Shown here one piece after another: positions 1 through 23,995 of a stretch of DNA of 64,000 nucleotides. The stretch's first letter is position 1. Every line of letters starts with the position of its first letter. Source of the DNA: Paratrimastix pyriformis (taxonomy: Eukaryota > Preaxostyla > Paratrimastigidae); contig JAPMOS010000111.1 of the NCBI GenBank assembly GCA_027972325.1, positions 62,001-126,000 on the forward strand, written 5' to 3'. The position numbers and the translations under genes were made by a program. The notes below the pieces were generated by a model. The model did no database searches. It was not told the origin of the DNA and saw only the letters and a list, made by a program, of their open reading frames with translations.

Positions 1-1647
<1,647 letters not shown>

Positions 1648-1674
1648 GCCGATGGGGAAAGCTAATCGAACGTG

Positions 1675-1680
1675 TTTATA
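1675..1680 (-). promoter_or_regulatory. TATA box of the WW-domain gene
   Basis: TATAAA on the minus strand, ending 28 bp before the ATG at 1647. If TATA spacing is conventional, transcription would start almost at the ATG, giving a very short 5' leader. Confidence 0.45.
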
Positions 1681-1959
1681 GTACACAGGGGATTTGAAGA
1701 CTGTTCTGGATGCAATTCAAAAGGAGTTTCGTTCGTGATTGCCAGTCACCACCAATTATCCTGCCCGAGCCAAGTAGCGCACAAGCAAAGAATGACTACT
1801 AATGTTTGTTTTTTTCATCGAAATCCACGATACTGCAGGTGAGGATGGGTTCAAATTTCTTTCGGGGCACGACGTCACCACAAAACACAACAAGGGAGAG
1901 ACGGGACGACAGGTTGGAATGACAAGACGGTTCATTTCATGAAGGTCCCAATAAATCTC

Positions 1960-1967
1960 AAAAAAAA
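1960..1967 (-). terminator. Likely Pol III terminator of tRNA-Leu
   Basis: Eight T in the transcribed sense, 20 nt past the tRNA 3' end. A shorter T4 lies nearer, at 1977-1980. Confidence 0.5.
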
Positions 1968-1986
1968 GACACTAGTAAAATTCATT

Positions 1987-2068
1987 TGCAAGGAGTGGGG
2001 TTCGAACCCACGCATCCGAAGATACCAGTACCTTAAACTGGCGCCTTGGACCGCTCGGCCATCCTTGC
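1987..2068 (-). tRNA. tRNA-Leu(AAG)
   Basis: The minus strand folds as a class II tRNA. The acceptor stem GCAAGGA/TCCTTGC has discriminator A, the D arm contains TGGCCGAGCGG, and the seven-base anticodon loop TTAAGGT gives AAG. There is a long variable arm and the T loop is GGTTCGAACCC. No intron is seen. It lies 44 bp past the stop of the F-box/ankyrin gene. Confidence 0.95.
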
Positions 2069-2111
2069 ATTTATGAACCGAGAGGGTACCATACACATAC
2101 GCACACACCCC

Positions 2112-5100
2112 CTACGGGTGCATCGCTTCGAGGAGGCTGACGATTTCGGGGTCGGCCTGGGGCCCCAGGGCCCGGGCGATGTCGAGGGGGCAGAGGGCCG
2201 GGTGGGTGGCCACGGGCAGGGCGTCGGAGGCGTCGGGGTACTCGTCCCGGTGCCGGGTGTCGACCTCGCCCGGGTGGGCCACCGTCCGCAGGGCCGGATC
2301 CGCCCCGGCCTGCAGCAGCAACCGCACCACGGCGGCGTGCTGGACGGGCTCCGGTTGCTGCAGCACCCGACCACACCACCCACCCACGTCCCAGAAGAGA
2401 GGGGAGGGAGATGAGGGACACCACCAGAAACATGGGCGCAGTCGCCATGATCATCTCCGGCCGCAGGACGGGGCGCCAGAGTCCACGAGGGAAGCGCCAG
2501 AAGAAGGCAGTGTCCCGCCGGGTGAGCAGGCGCAAGCAGGCAGCAGCGAACAAGGGCCAGTCGACGGGCAAAGCGCTCCCACAGAAGAGCGAGCGGGACC
2601 CGCGACCGGCCATGATCCCGGTGTTTGCGGGGCCATATAAGCCCGGTGTTTGAGGGGTGGCTGTGTTTGGGCGGCGGGTGGGCAGGGGGAGCCTGACCGG
2701 GGGCTGGGGCGCGTAGGCGTTGAAGCGGCGCATGTGGCCGTCCCAGCACACCCGGTCCCCGGTGGCGCTCTCGGGGCTGTCGGCCTCCACCAGCTGGGCA
2801 GCCGCCAGGTGCAGCGGCCGGTACAGCAGCCGGGTGTGCGACCGCGGCCTGGGCCCCGACCCCCACAGGCAGGGCCAATGGCGGGGTGAGAGAGAGGTGA
2901 GCCGGGCAGGGCGAGGGCCGAGTGGGCCGGCAAAGGCGGGTGCAGAGGGCCGATCCATGCGCGGCATGGCTGAGGAGGCCTGTGGCTGTGCGTGCCTGTG
3001 CGTGCCTGCGCCGGTGTGTGGGCGGCTCGCTGCACACGGTCCGCCAGCGCCTGAAGTATGTGTGCATGGCCCGGCTGTGGCTGTGGCTGTGGCTGTGTGT
3101 GCATGGCCCGGCTGTGGCTGTGGCTGTGGCTGTGGCTGTGGCTGTGGCTGTGGCTGTGGCTGTGGCTGCGGCTGCGGCTGCGTGTGTGGCTGTGTGTGCA
3201 CGGCCTGGCTGTGGCTGTGGCTGCGTGTGTGGCTGTGGCTGCGTGTGTGGCTGTGGTTGCGTGGCTGTGGCTGCGTGTGTGGCTGTGGTTGCGTGGCTGT
3301 GGTTGCGTGGCTGTGGCTGTGGTTGCGTGGCTGTGGCTGTGGTTGCGTGGCTGTGTGTGCATGGCCTGGCTGTGGCTGTGTGTGCGGCGCGGACCAGGGC
3401 GCCCTGCCCACGTGGCCGGCGGCCATCGGGTGGACGGCGCGCCAAGGGCCCCCCGCCCCGCAGGGCATGCAGAGGGCCATCGTGGGACACCGCAGGGGCA
3501 CGTCGGGAGCAGCCGCAGCGATCTCTTCAAGGGGAGCGGCCTGCAGTCACCCCCCCCCACACACACACACAGACCGCAGCCCCGGACGGAAGGCGGGGCA
3601 GAGAGAAGAAGAAGAAGAATGGGCACCCCGTGAGGAGGCAGGTCGAAAGGAGAGGATCCGAAAACGTATGGGCAGCAGTAGCGGCGATGATGATAATGAT
3701 TGGATGGATGATTGGATGATTGGATGATGGCGATGATGGCGATGATTGGATGATGGCGATGATGACGCCACAAAGATGCACGAGACCGTCTCACAGCAAG
3801 GGGAAGCCCAAGACACGAGGACGGCCCGGGCCAAAGGGATGGCCAAGCAGGGCAGACGTTGGGGTCGACGCCCGCCCCGATCAGCTCGGCCACCCGCGGG
3901 GCCCGGCCCAGCATGGCGGCCTGGCGGAGCTCGCTGGCGGCCGTGTCGCGCAGGGTGGCCACCAGCCGGTGGCGCAGCCAGCCCACCAGCGAGCCCACCA
4001 CGAAGCCGCACGAGTCGCGGCAGCGGGGCGGCTGCTCGTAGTGGCGCCGCACCCAGGCGTCGCAGATCACCGGGAAGACACTGCGGCCCTCGCCCTCCTC
4101 CTCGTCCTCCTCGTACTCGGCCCGCTCCTCGTACTTGTCAAACTCCTTCACCATCTCGTTCGCCTCCTCGTCCTCCTCGCCCTCCTCCTCCTCCTCCTCG
4201 GCGCCCATCGGGGCGGGTCCGTCCTCCTCGCCCTCCTTCGCCTTCTCCGCCTCCTTCTCCACCTCCTCCTCCGCCTCTTCATCCACCTCCACCTCCACCT
4301 TCGCCTCCACCTTGGCCTCCGGGGCGGCCTCATCGTCGTCCGCAAAGCGGATGTGCTCCCGTTCCTGCGCCGGGGCCGGGGCCGGGGCCTGCACCTGGGC
4401 CTCTTCCTCATCCTGGTCCTCGGGGGGTGCCTTGGGGTCGCGCATGATCTCATCGTCGGCGCACTCGGCCGGCGTCAGCGGCAGGGGGGCCGCCTCCGCG
4501 GGCCGCTGGTGGCCGTCTGCACCAGGGACCCCCCGGGGAGCAGAAGCAGAGGACAGAGCAGAAGCAGCAGAGAGCAGGGAGCAGATGAGCGCGGTAGCCG
4601 TGGTCATCATGGTCATCATGACCATCACCAGCAGCACCACCAGCAGCACCACCAGCAGCAGCAGCAGCATCGACAGCAGCATCGACAGCAGCATCGACAG
4701 CAGCATCGACAGCAGCATCGACAGCAGCATCGACAGCAGCATCGACAGCAGCATCGACAGCAGCATCGACAGCAGCATCGACAGCAGCAGCCGCATCGTC
4801 ATCCTCATCAACACCAATCATGTCATCATCATCCAGATCATCCAGATCCAGATCCTCATCACTGTCATCATCCAGTATCGTCATCATCCAGTATCGTCAT
4901 CATCCTCATCATCATCATCATCCTCATCATCACCATCAACAACGGGGCCGGTCATTGTGGGGGCGACGGACCGGGCACGGGTGGGGCGGCCAGGTCGACG
5001 GGCCACTCGTCCGCGCCGGCGGGCAGGGGATCCTCGTGGTCGTGCAGCGGGGGCACGGTGTGCTGGGGCCCCATCGAGTGGTCCCACACCGAGAACTCCA

Positions 5101-5323
5101 GCACCGAGCCGGTCCTGGGGGCGCAAAGGGGATGGAAGGGAGGGTGGGGGGTTGGAGGTGGTCCCACGCCGAGAAATCAAGCACCGAGCCGGTCCTGGGG
5201 CGGACGATGGGAATGGAAGGGTGGGCGGGGATGCTTGGGGCAGGCGTGGTAGCTGTGCCTGTGGCATGCACGTGCGTGTGGCGGGATGTGTGTGTGTGGC
5301 GGGATGTGTGTGTGTGTGGCGGG

Positions 5324-5355
<32 letters not shown>

Positions 5356-6197
5356 CGGGATGTGTGTGTGTGTGTGGCGGGATGTGTGTGTGTGGCGGGA
5401 TGTGTGTGTGTGTGGCGGGATGTGTGTGTGTGGCGGGATGGCCTGGGCGTGGCAGGTGGGGGCTGTGTGGCGGGCAAAGGACACAGAGATCACTCATCAG
5501 ATGGGGCATCTGTGCGCAACAGGTGTGCCGTGGGCGACAGGTGTGCGCGCCCCTCCGGAGGGGAGATGCTGCGGACGGGAAGTGGCGGCCGGCCAGCTGG
5601 ATGGGCCGCTTGGCCAGGTAGGTCAGCCAGATGGTGTCATTGTTGTGGAACCAGGACAGGCAGAGCAGCGAGGCGGTGTCGCTCATGCGCATGTCCCCGG
5701 TCAGGCTGAAGATCTCGCGGTCCGGCGAGAACTCAATTGGATAGCAGTCCAGCAGGTGCCACAGCCGCATGAATTCCCAGAGGTGGGGCACCTCGCGGGG
5801 GATATTCCACGAGGTGAAGTCCTCATCCTGGGGAGGATGACGAGGCCGAGGGCAAAGCTTGATAGCGCAGGCGTGAATAACAACGGGTGCTAGTTTTGCG
5901 AGATTTCGTTTTTTTCGTTCCTCCGAACACCATCGACAGACGCTGCATAAGAATGTGCAGGAAGCTCTGACCCGGGTAAACCTCGGCCAGCTTCGCCTGG
6001 TCTACACAAGGGAAGTCATGTTCCAGCACCTGAGCGGCATATTTGTCATCGAAACTCTGCCGGAAACTACGCGATACAAGACTGAGGCGTGCAAGCATCT
6101 CCCGATGCGCGAAAGTGTCATGGATCCCTTCGAGAGCCTTACGAAGGATCATCCGGAGGATCTCTGGTGGAACTCGCTCGAAACAAGGGCCTGGCAT
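2112..6197 (-). CDS. F-box / acidic linker / ankyrin-like protein, 620 aa
   Basis: Seven exons (6197-5931, 5827-5577, 5114-4972, 4516-3858, 3540-3395, 2848-2698, 2357-2112) give 1,863 nt, exactly 621 codons. Residues about 3-52 look like an F-box (FERVPPEIL, then LSLVSRSFRQ), the Skp1-binding module of SCF ubiquitin ligases. About 85 residues of a W/H-rich globular region follow (CYPIEFSPD, LCLSWFHNND), then a Glu/Lys-rich linker in exon 4. Ankyrin-like units are spread over the end of exon 4 and exons 5-7 (GADP and RPLHLAAAQ motifs, AAVVRLLLQAGADP). I infer a substrate adaptor; no specific family is recognised. The proximal intron is 103 nt; distal introns are filled with a 12-bp repeat, TGGCTG repeats and a duplicated splice acceptor. 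Confidence 0.8.
3065..3395. repeat. TGGCTG-type hexanucleotide tract in intron
   Basis: Degenerate (TGGCTG)n with TGCGTG variants, inside the intron 3394-2849 of the F-box/ankyrin gene. It runs right up to the 5' splice site. Confidence 0.95.
4662..4785. repeat. 12-bp minisatellite CAGCAGCATCGA
   Basis: About ten near-perfect copies in intron 4971-4517 of the F-box/ankyrin gene, followed by ATC-rich sequence to about 4940. Because 12 is a multiple of three it makes a spurious Ala/Val/Asp repeat ORF on the minus strand. Confidence 0.95.
5158..5205 (-). other. Duplicated splice acceptor and exon start (decoy)
   Basis: A mutated copy of 5083-5125, which is the true acceptor and first 30 or so bases of exon 3 of the F-box gene. 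It lies about 76 bp upstream in the intron and keeps its own CAG before GACCGGCTCGGTGCT. The exon part has diverged and goes out of frame. Confidence 0.85.
5278..5445. repeat. TGTGTG(T)GGCGGGA minisatellite
   Basis: GT runs of varying length separated by GGCGGGA, in intron 5576-5115 of the F-box gene. Confidence 0.9.
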
Positions 6198-7041
6198 AAC
6201 GAGAACAGAATGAGCGGCAAACGGAGGCGAAGGATTCAACCAGGGAAGGGAGCACCACCGTACGGCACGTTTTATGGACCGATCCTTCGTCGACCCGCTC
6301 TTGTGCGACTGGCAGCTGGTTAGTTTCTTGGTCAGCATTGACGTCCCTCATCCCGATCTCAAGAATGAAAAAGGAGATTCTCAAAAATGAGCATGCATCA
6401 GAGAAGATATGTGTTCTCACACGGGACGAGGCAGATGAGAGAGGCTGTACACCTTTCAAATCGAATGGGCGAGGTCACAAAACGACTGGGGACGAACGAT
6501 GCGGGGACCAGACGCAGAAGGAATCGGCGATGAGGGGGAAACGACGATGCGGAAGGGGGAGGAGGATGTGCCCAAGGCAGAAGGGCTTCAAAAAAGAGAA
6601 ACCACGAAGAAAATGCGAAACGGAGAAGGAAGGGGGGGAGGGGGAGGAGGGAGGAGACCAGCAGGGGGAAGAGGGCGCGGCGGAGGCGCCAAATGAGGGG
6701 CGGCGCCCCATCGCGGCAGAGAAGCGCCGGCGCTCCTGGGGGCCAACGAGGCTGCATACCATCCAACGGGGAACCTCGGGCCCACGGACCCCCCCATTGG
6801 GGGCCCGCTCACACATACCCGCCCCAGCCGGCCCGGCGAGAAAAAGACAGCAGACAGCAGACACAACACGCGCAAATCAAATGACCCCGTCAAAAAACCG
6901 CATCAATCAAGCGCAGAGAGAGAATGCTGTGGAGGAGAGAGAGGAGGAGAAGGAGGAGATGCGGAGAGGACGAGGGTGAGGGGAGGGTGATGAGAGGAGG
7001 ATGAGAGGAGATCGGAGGCGGAGGCGGAGGCGGCGGAGGGA
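6198..7041. other. Intergenic, polypurine-rich
   Basis: Between the 5' end of the F-box gene and the 3' end of the 211-aa gene. The part at about 6480-7040 is strongly G/A-rich on the plus strand. I see no gene, RNA or element in it; the open frames here are compositional. Confidence 0.6.
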
Positions 7042-7795
7042 TCAGCCGGTCGGCTGGCCGGGGGGCCTGCCGCCCAAGCAGCATTCGTTCTCCCAGGGGC
7101 GCTGGAAGGTCTTCAAGGCCATCTCCTCCGAGGTCGGCTGGGCCAGCCAGGCAGCCGAGAACCCCGCAGCCGAGGTGGGCGGACCCGCCGGGGCCACACA
7201 GGCCACACAGGCCCCGGGGCCGCCGCAGGGCAGGAAGGGGCAGGCAGCGCTCGGGGAAGATGAAAACGATGACGATGGCGAGGGGGCCGAGGGAGAAGCA
7301 GCCAACGTCCCGCAGCTTTTGCGGAGCTCGTCCAGGTACCATTTTGGGGGGCTAGAGCCCAACGGTTCGCCAGGTCAAGTGTGTTCCCATAACAAATTCA
7401 GTTGCAAGAAAAAAATGGGGACGGCCCTTTTGTTGGGCGGGGGAAACGAGAAACCACAGACCGGTGGCGGGTATTCCCGAGTTTTTCGACCGCCTCGATC
7501 CATTCGAGGGCGTTTGAATGTTCCCTTTTGAAACCCCCAGGCCGAGTATTCTAAAATACGGAAGTGTGACGAAAATCTGCCAATTTTTCTGGCAGACATT
7601 CAAGTAAACGATGAGATCTTGAAGTATTTCCTTGGGAACAAAGCCTTCAATCAGCGCCCGAACACGACTCGCTGTCATCGCAGGATGGAAGAGCCAGCAT
7701 TCTGGATGGGCTTCACGAACAGCCGCGTCGCACTTGAGCAAAAGATCCCGACAATCTGGCGAGCGGGCGTTCCATTTTGCTGGGCGACCAGACAT
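7042..7795 (-). CDS. Unknown protein, 211 aa
   Basis: Three exons (7795-7598, 7550-7423, 7351-7042) sum to 636 nt, exactly 212 codons, with matching phases. The introns are 47 and 71 nt. The start is the first ATG (MSGRPAKW); the frame reads back only to a TTG. The N-terminal 130 residues look globular, with helical stretches (LIEGFVPKEILQDLIVYLN; NALEWIEAVEKLG) and the motif PPKWYLDELRK. The C-terminal 90 residues are Ser/Ala/Pro/Cys-rich and then return to ordered-looking sequence. I do not recognise a family. The second intron's acceptor is CTCTAG and the first's is TTTTAG; both are AT-richer than introns elsewhere, as in other promoter-proximal stretches here. Confidence 0.6.
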
Positions 7796-8414
7796 CCCCA
7801 ACAGCGGAAAACGTCGGTCGGGCGGATCGCCAAGGTTATGCAGGCGTTTTCGGGGGTTCAGTCAGTGAACCCGATATCCCAGGCAGTCTCGCGCAATGAC
7901 GCGAACGAAGACGACCAACAGACCATCCAACAGCACGAAAGAGCGACTTGGTTGCATGAATGGTAAGGCGGCGTTGAACATTACCACATGAGATAGAAAT
8001 GTGTGACCCCAAGAAAAAAGGAAACGATGCCCTTTCAACGACATTCAAACGGCAGATGATGTTTGAACAGCCCACATCATTTTCAGTGCGGTTGCGAGAG
8101 GAGGTTGGCTCTGCTCCCCAAGGCCCCGGGCCCAACGGGGGGCGGTGCGGGGAGGGGAGGGGTGCGATGAGGGGAAGAATCTCTTCCTCACGTCTGGTGC
8201 GTCCAACGGCCGTGCGAAGGACGGGGCGCGACGGAAGAAGGACACGACACGATATTATTGTACTTGTCGAGCGGAGTCAGAGTACCCGTCCGTCCGTCCG
8301 TCCGTCCGTCCGTCCGTCCATCCGAAAACCCGAGAGCAAAAACACGGAGGTTCGTCTGTTATACACTACTGAGGGCCGTCTGTTATACAGGGAGGCACCG
8401 TCGGCGGGGGCTGG
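7796..8414. other. Intergenic
   Basis: Between the amylase stop and the start of the 211-aa gene. AT-richer to about 8100, then GC-rich, with a short (CCGT)n tract at about 8285-8322. No gene seen. Confidence 0.55.
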
Positions 8415-19678
<11,264 letters not shown>

Positions 19679-19680
19679 CG

Positions 19681-19686
19681 AAAAAA
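19681..19686 (-). terminator. Pol III terminator of tRNA-Tyr
   Basis: T6 immediately after the tRNA discriminator base, ending 2 bp before the amylase ATG at 19678. Confidence 0.75.
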
Positions 19687-19771
19687 TCTCTCCCGCCGGA
19701 GTCGAACCAGCGACCTCAAGATTTCTGTATCACTACAGTCTCGCGCTCTAAACCATCTGAGCTAGGGAGAG
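19687..19771 (-). tRNA. tRNA-Tyr(GTA) with a short intron
   Basis: Acceptor stem CTCTCCC/GGGAGAG with discriminator A; D arm TAGCTCAGATGG; anticodon stem CGAGA/TCTTG (one G-T pair); GTA anticodon followed by G37. About 10 nt (TGATACAGAA) separate G37 from A38, the usual place of tRNA-Tyr introns. The T loop is GGTTCGACTCC. It sits between the starch-binding gene stop (19850) and the amylase start (19678). Confidence 0.95.
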
Positions 19772-19849
19772 TTATAGGCGACAACCACTGTCCGAACAAC
19801 CTGAAACCATCACCAACACCCCATCGCCAGCCTGCCACCATCAGCCGCC

Positions 19850-21281
19850 TCAATCCCGGACCTGGCACTGGTTCTCGTGGAAGGTGTCGCATCCGGGCAG
19901 GGGGGGCCGCGGGCAGGAGCCCTGCTTGCAGGTCCCGTCGGGGCAGCTGCGCCAGCCGTGGGCCGTGTCGCAGGTGCGCAGGCAGGTCGAGTTGCCGCAC
20001 ACGGCGTACGTCACGCCCGGCTCGACGGCACACACCTGCCCCCGCCGCCAGCCGCCACCGCCAACCGTCAACCGTCAACCGCCAACCGCCACCACAGCCA
20101 CCCGACGCGGGATGAGGAGGGCCAGGGAGTCAGGAGGAGCAGGGAGGATGTACAATGATGTACAGGGGTGGTATAACCAGGGGGGTCTACCCATGATGGG
20201 GCAGGGGGAATACGGGGATACCCACGATCGGGGCGGGGGCGTGGTGGGCGGGGCAGTGGCGACCTTGCCGCAGGCGCCGCAGTTCTTGTTGTCGTCGGCG
20301 GTGTTGGTGGCGCAGGGGCGGGTCGGGTCGCAGGTCGAGAAGCCCGTCTGGCACTGGCACTGGCCTGCAGAGCCCCACCAAGCGCAGAACGGCAAGCGCA
20401 AAACGACAAGCGGCAAACGGTGAGCCCGGCCAGGATGATGGCTCCGCTCCTGGGGGTCCGTGGGGGAGGCGATGAGGAGGATGGAGACGGACCATCGGCC
20501 GTGCAGGTACCGCGGTCGCTGCAGGGGTGGGCCGTTCCGCCAGGGCACACTGGAGAAGAGAACCCGGGGGGGATGATGGCTCGGCTGAGAGGGGAGACAG
20601 ACTGCCGTCACAGGCGTAGCCCCAGTAGCCCTTGTTGCACTGGCAGCTGCCCGAGACGCAGGTGCCGTTCCCCGAGCAGACAACCCCACCGGGGGCGGGG
20701 CAGTCTGCATCATTTTGATTATGAGATGATGGTGGTGCCGAGGAAGGAGAAAAAATGCGAACCCGTTTGGATCTCGGTCAGCACGCCATTTTTCAGGGTG
20801 TATGTGCCGGCGTGGCTGGCCTTATAATTCTTGCCTAAAACAACAGCAGCAAGGAAGAAAAGAGAAGTCAGTGACTGCATGCAGAAAAAATGGGATGAGG
20901 CAGATACGGACCGCCGTTGTTGTCCCAATGGCCTTGGTTGTCGGTAAGAACGAATTCCAACGTGTTGACAGCGTTTGTGGTCTCAAACCACCACTCCGGA
21001 GCAGGATATTTGGGACTGCGAGAGGAAAAATCTGGTCTCTGCGCAGAGAAAAAATGGCAGACTTCGCTGATTTGCTCATTTGAATCCCAGGGACCGGCGT
21101 CCATCCCTTCCCGTCGGCGTTATAGTGCAGATAGACAGTGGACCAGGATGTGGTCGAGTAAAAAATGCTGGTGGCAGCCGATGCGACGGTAGCCAAGAGC
21201 AACACAGCAACAATGCTCTGCGTAAGGGAGTCAGCGTCAGGGGGGGCGGAAATCAAAAGCGAAAAGCCGGACCGCACGCAT
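19850..21281 (-). CDS. Secreted starch-binding-module (CBM25-like) + EGF-like protein, 261 aa
   Basis: Eight exons (21281-21273, 21217-21063, 21015-20912, 20834-20763, 20704-20603, 20549-20493, 20364-20264, 20035-19850) total 786 nt, exactly 262 codons. Exon 1 codes only three residues. Joined to exon 2 it gives a textbook signal peptide ending TVASA. Residues about 18-112 resemble CBM25/53 starch-binding modules: WSTVYLHYNADGKGW, PEWWFET, LEFVLTDN, WDNNGG, then a GTYTLKNG strand. The rest is Cys-rich, with EGF-like blocks (CSGNGTC, CQCNKGYWG, CSDRGTC, CQCQTGF). I infer an extracellular or surface starch-binding protein without a catalytic domain, perhaps a partner of the neighbouring amylase on the same strand. 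The CBM family number is a judgement from motif pattern. Confidence 0.8.
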
Positions 21282-21595
21282 TATTCCGTTGTTGCACCTT
21301 GCCAGTGCTCCCCTGGGGTTTGGAGAAATCCGTTTCCGATTGAGCGGCCACTCAGAAGAAAAAGGTGCCGAGTTCTCGCCACCATCTGTGGGCGGGGAAC
21401 GGGCTTCGGATCGATCTGAGACCCAAACCTGGAGTCGGATGGCAGCACAACAAAAGGAATTCGGAGATTGATCATTGGATGTTCGATTTTTCGAGCTCAT
21501 CCTCCTCAGACCCGCACGCAGTCCGCCCCCTTGCGCCACCATAAATTATTAGCGTCTAGGCCCGAACAGAGTGCACGAGCCAAACCTCATGCCTC

Positions 21596-22014
21596 TTACA
21601 GCGCATGGGTGGCCCCCGTGATCTCCTCAGACTTGTCTACCAGTGACTGCCACTGCTCGGGAGTCAAAGAAATACCTGTAGACAACAGAGGTGATGTGAT
21701 CGGTGTCCCGGTGAACACAGACCCTTCTTCCCGGGCTTCATCTCTCCGTCATCTTCGTAAAACTCTCGGATATCCACGTAGACACGACCTTTGAATTTGC
21801 GAACAGTCACAAATCTCTTCGATCCCTGCGGGGCGAACATGATGAGGGACACGCACGATTCGAAAGGCAAACGAACCAATTCGAATTTGAACTCATCCTC
21901 GTCATTCTTCTTGGATGGCCGAGCCTTCTTCGTCTCCTTTTTCTCTTCTTCGGGGTGTTCCTCTTCTTCCTTTTCGGGTGCCCGCTTCTTGGACTCGAGT
22001 TTCGCTTCTTCCAT
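21596..22014 (-). CDS. SUB1: Transcriptional coactivator PC4/SUB1, 123 aa
   Basis: Exons 22014-21723 and 21675-21596 give 372 nt (124 codons). The N-terminal third is Lys/Glu-rich with a KKARPSKK basic stretch. The C-terminal domain has the PC4 single-stranded-DNA-binding core: [20 protein letters not shown], then GEMKPGKKG joined by splicing to [13 protein letters not shown]4 binds melted promoter DNA and aids Pol II initiation, reinitiation and repair. Length and order match the family. The ATG is preceded directly by TGCAG, so an upstream non-coding or coding exon cannot be excluded. The single intron begins GTCTGT. Confidence 0.93.
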
Positions 22015-22535
22015 CTGCAGTTTGAAAGCTGGGGGGACACTCGCTATGCTGCTGTCAAGAACGCACGTCTGGCAGAGAATCTGTTGCCTTCACTCGATCT
22101 TCAAGATTCACTTGAACAACAACCAACACCAACGGACAGGAATCTCGGGTCTCAACAAATTCGAACAGAAGAGCAGAGATTGACCGCTCGATCCATACTG
22201 GCAGCCCATCGGACTCGGACCTTGCACCATTTACGCATGCCCGGTTGCGATCCCTGGCAGCCGTCGCGGTGCCCGCGCCTACCGACCGGCCAGTGCTGGG
22301 CTGCCGTGAGTGGCATGGGTCCCCGCAGAAACAAAAGGCAGCATGTGCTTGTATTCGCGGAATAGAACCGATTTCCGTTGCACGCAACTCCTCACGGGGT
22401 TCCGCAGCGGTCGTCAATCGGATTGGAATTTGCCGCTCGGAGATGTAAGCACGCCGCGGGCATACCATGGTGGTCTCGGATCTTCATTTTCGCCTTGAAA
22501 TTTCTTGCCAAAACTGCTCCTAATAATATCTAACA

Positions 22536-23995
22536 ATGGGTCCTCGGAAACCCAAAAAAATGAAGCTCGCCAGCCCCCAAACACAGAACACCGGAAAAAC
22601 TGCGGATAGCCAGTGTCACCGCGGCCTGATGGATCCTGAGGGTTCGTTGCTTGGCTCCAGCGCTCCTGCCCCTCTGCCCCGTCGAATGATGGGCCGTCCT
22701 GGTGTCCCTTCGGCGCAACAGGCCGTTGGGAGCCCCGTGCCCTCTCAACAGATGCCCATCGGCAAGCCCCCACTTCCCCCAGCCGCTGCCCCCGCTCCTG
22801 CGCAGCCGGAATCGACTCGCCCCCCTCCTCTCCCCCAGCACTCATCTTCTCCAATCCGGCAACCGACGGCCCTCGAGTCGATGGCTGCCGTGACGGTCTG
22901 TTTATCTCCACGACAATCACGACGCCCTCTTCTGATGTCCCCCCCATGAACATCATAGGATGCGCTTCTCGATGAAGAGCCACCTCTTTTCATTGGTGTC
23001 GCAGGCGGCACGGCCAGTGGCAAAACCACTGTGTGCAGCCGCATCATTCAGAAGCTCCACGACGATGGGATCATCCGGCCCGACCAGAACGTGGTTGTGG
23101 TGTGCCAAGATAGTTTCTACCGGCCCCTCACTCCGGATCAGTCGGCCTTAGCCAAGAAGCAGCAGTTTAACTTCGATGTTCCTGTCTGTTTCTCCTCACA
23201 CACCCCAAAGGACTCTCTTCATGACGCTCTCTTGCGCATGAGTAGAGCGCCTTTGATTTCCCTCTGCTCTTGACGACTCTTCAGGTCTGCCGGATTCCCC
23301 TGTCCCAACGATCGTGATGCTGACGTTTTCTTTTTTTTTTTTCTTCTCAGCGACTCCTCAAGCGGCAGCCGGTTGACATTCCCATTTACAATTTTGTCAC
23401 TCACTCGCGCCACGAGTCGGTGCACCACATCGAGAGGTCTGTGTCGAACACAGCACCTTCCACTGGGCACCACCGCCACGTTTATTCCCACTGAAATCTT
23501 CCGCCTTCTTCTCTCTGGGCTCATTACCCTCCTGCTCTACGCTCACCCTCCTCACGGCGCTCACGGTTCTCATTGTCACCCCTCACTCTCTCGTTGCCCA
23601 GGGCGGACGTTGTCATTCTCGAGGGCATTCTGGCGCTGTTTGACGAGAGCATCGTGGGGATGATGTCCATGAAGCTCTTCGTCGAGGCGGACCCGGACGA
23701 GCGCCTGGCGCGGCGCATTGCCCGCGACACGGTCGAGCGCGGTCGCGAGCTGGGCGGCATCATTGCCCAGTACCTGACCTACGTCAAGCCCGCCTACGAC
23801 CGGTACATCCTGCCCACCAAGGCCGTGGCGGACATTGTCATCCAGAAGGGCGGCGAGAACATGGTCGCGGTGAACCTCATCTGTGGCCACATCCGCCAGG
23901 CCCTCGACCGCCAGCGGCGCCGCCGCCAGGCCGGCCGGCAGCCCTCGCCGCCCCCACTGCTGGGCGCCTCGCCCGTCGTGGTCAACCTGCACTGA
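22536..23995 (+). CDS. UCK: Uridine-cytidine kinase
   Basis: It phosphorylates uridine/cytidine in pyrimidine salvage. Exons 22536-22895, 22959-23183, probably 23211-23240, 23351-23436 and 23602-23995. After a 120-aa Pro-rich N-terminal extension comes the P-loop GGTASGKTT, then CQDSFY, FNFD, VDIPIYNFVTHSR, VVILEGILAL, the lid LARRIARDTVERGR, and KPAYDRYI, all characteristic of UCK. The middle is unresolved. Exon 3 (encoding DSLHDALLRM, which fits the family) has its nearest GT one base too late (ATGA|GTAGAG), leaving a frame mismatch of one. Skipping it restores frame but drops conserved residues. A one-base assembly error or an unusual donor are both possible. The gene is divergent from PC4, 522 bp apart. 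Confidence 0.88.

Noticed and set aside
3065-3395. Telomere-like repeat (TGGCTG)n, and (AACCCC)n at 27238-27275
   Set aside because: Both are internal: one is intronic and the other codes an Asn-Pro tract. Neither borders a chromosome end.
4450-4887. Ala/Val/Asp repeat protein with acidic start
   Set aside because: Most of it lies in the intron 4971-4517; the 12-bp array is a multiple of three and so mimics coding sequence.
6338-6979. Arg/Glu-rich plus-strand frame
   Set aside because: Polypurine composition alone produces it; there is no start context, domain or splice partner.
22225-22300. Possible tRNA on the plus strand (GGTTGCGATCC resembles a B box)
   Set aside because: No matching acceptor stem, D arm or anticodon loop could be formed around it.
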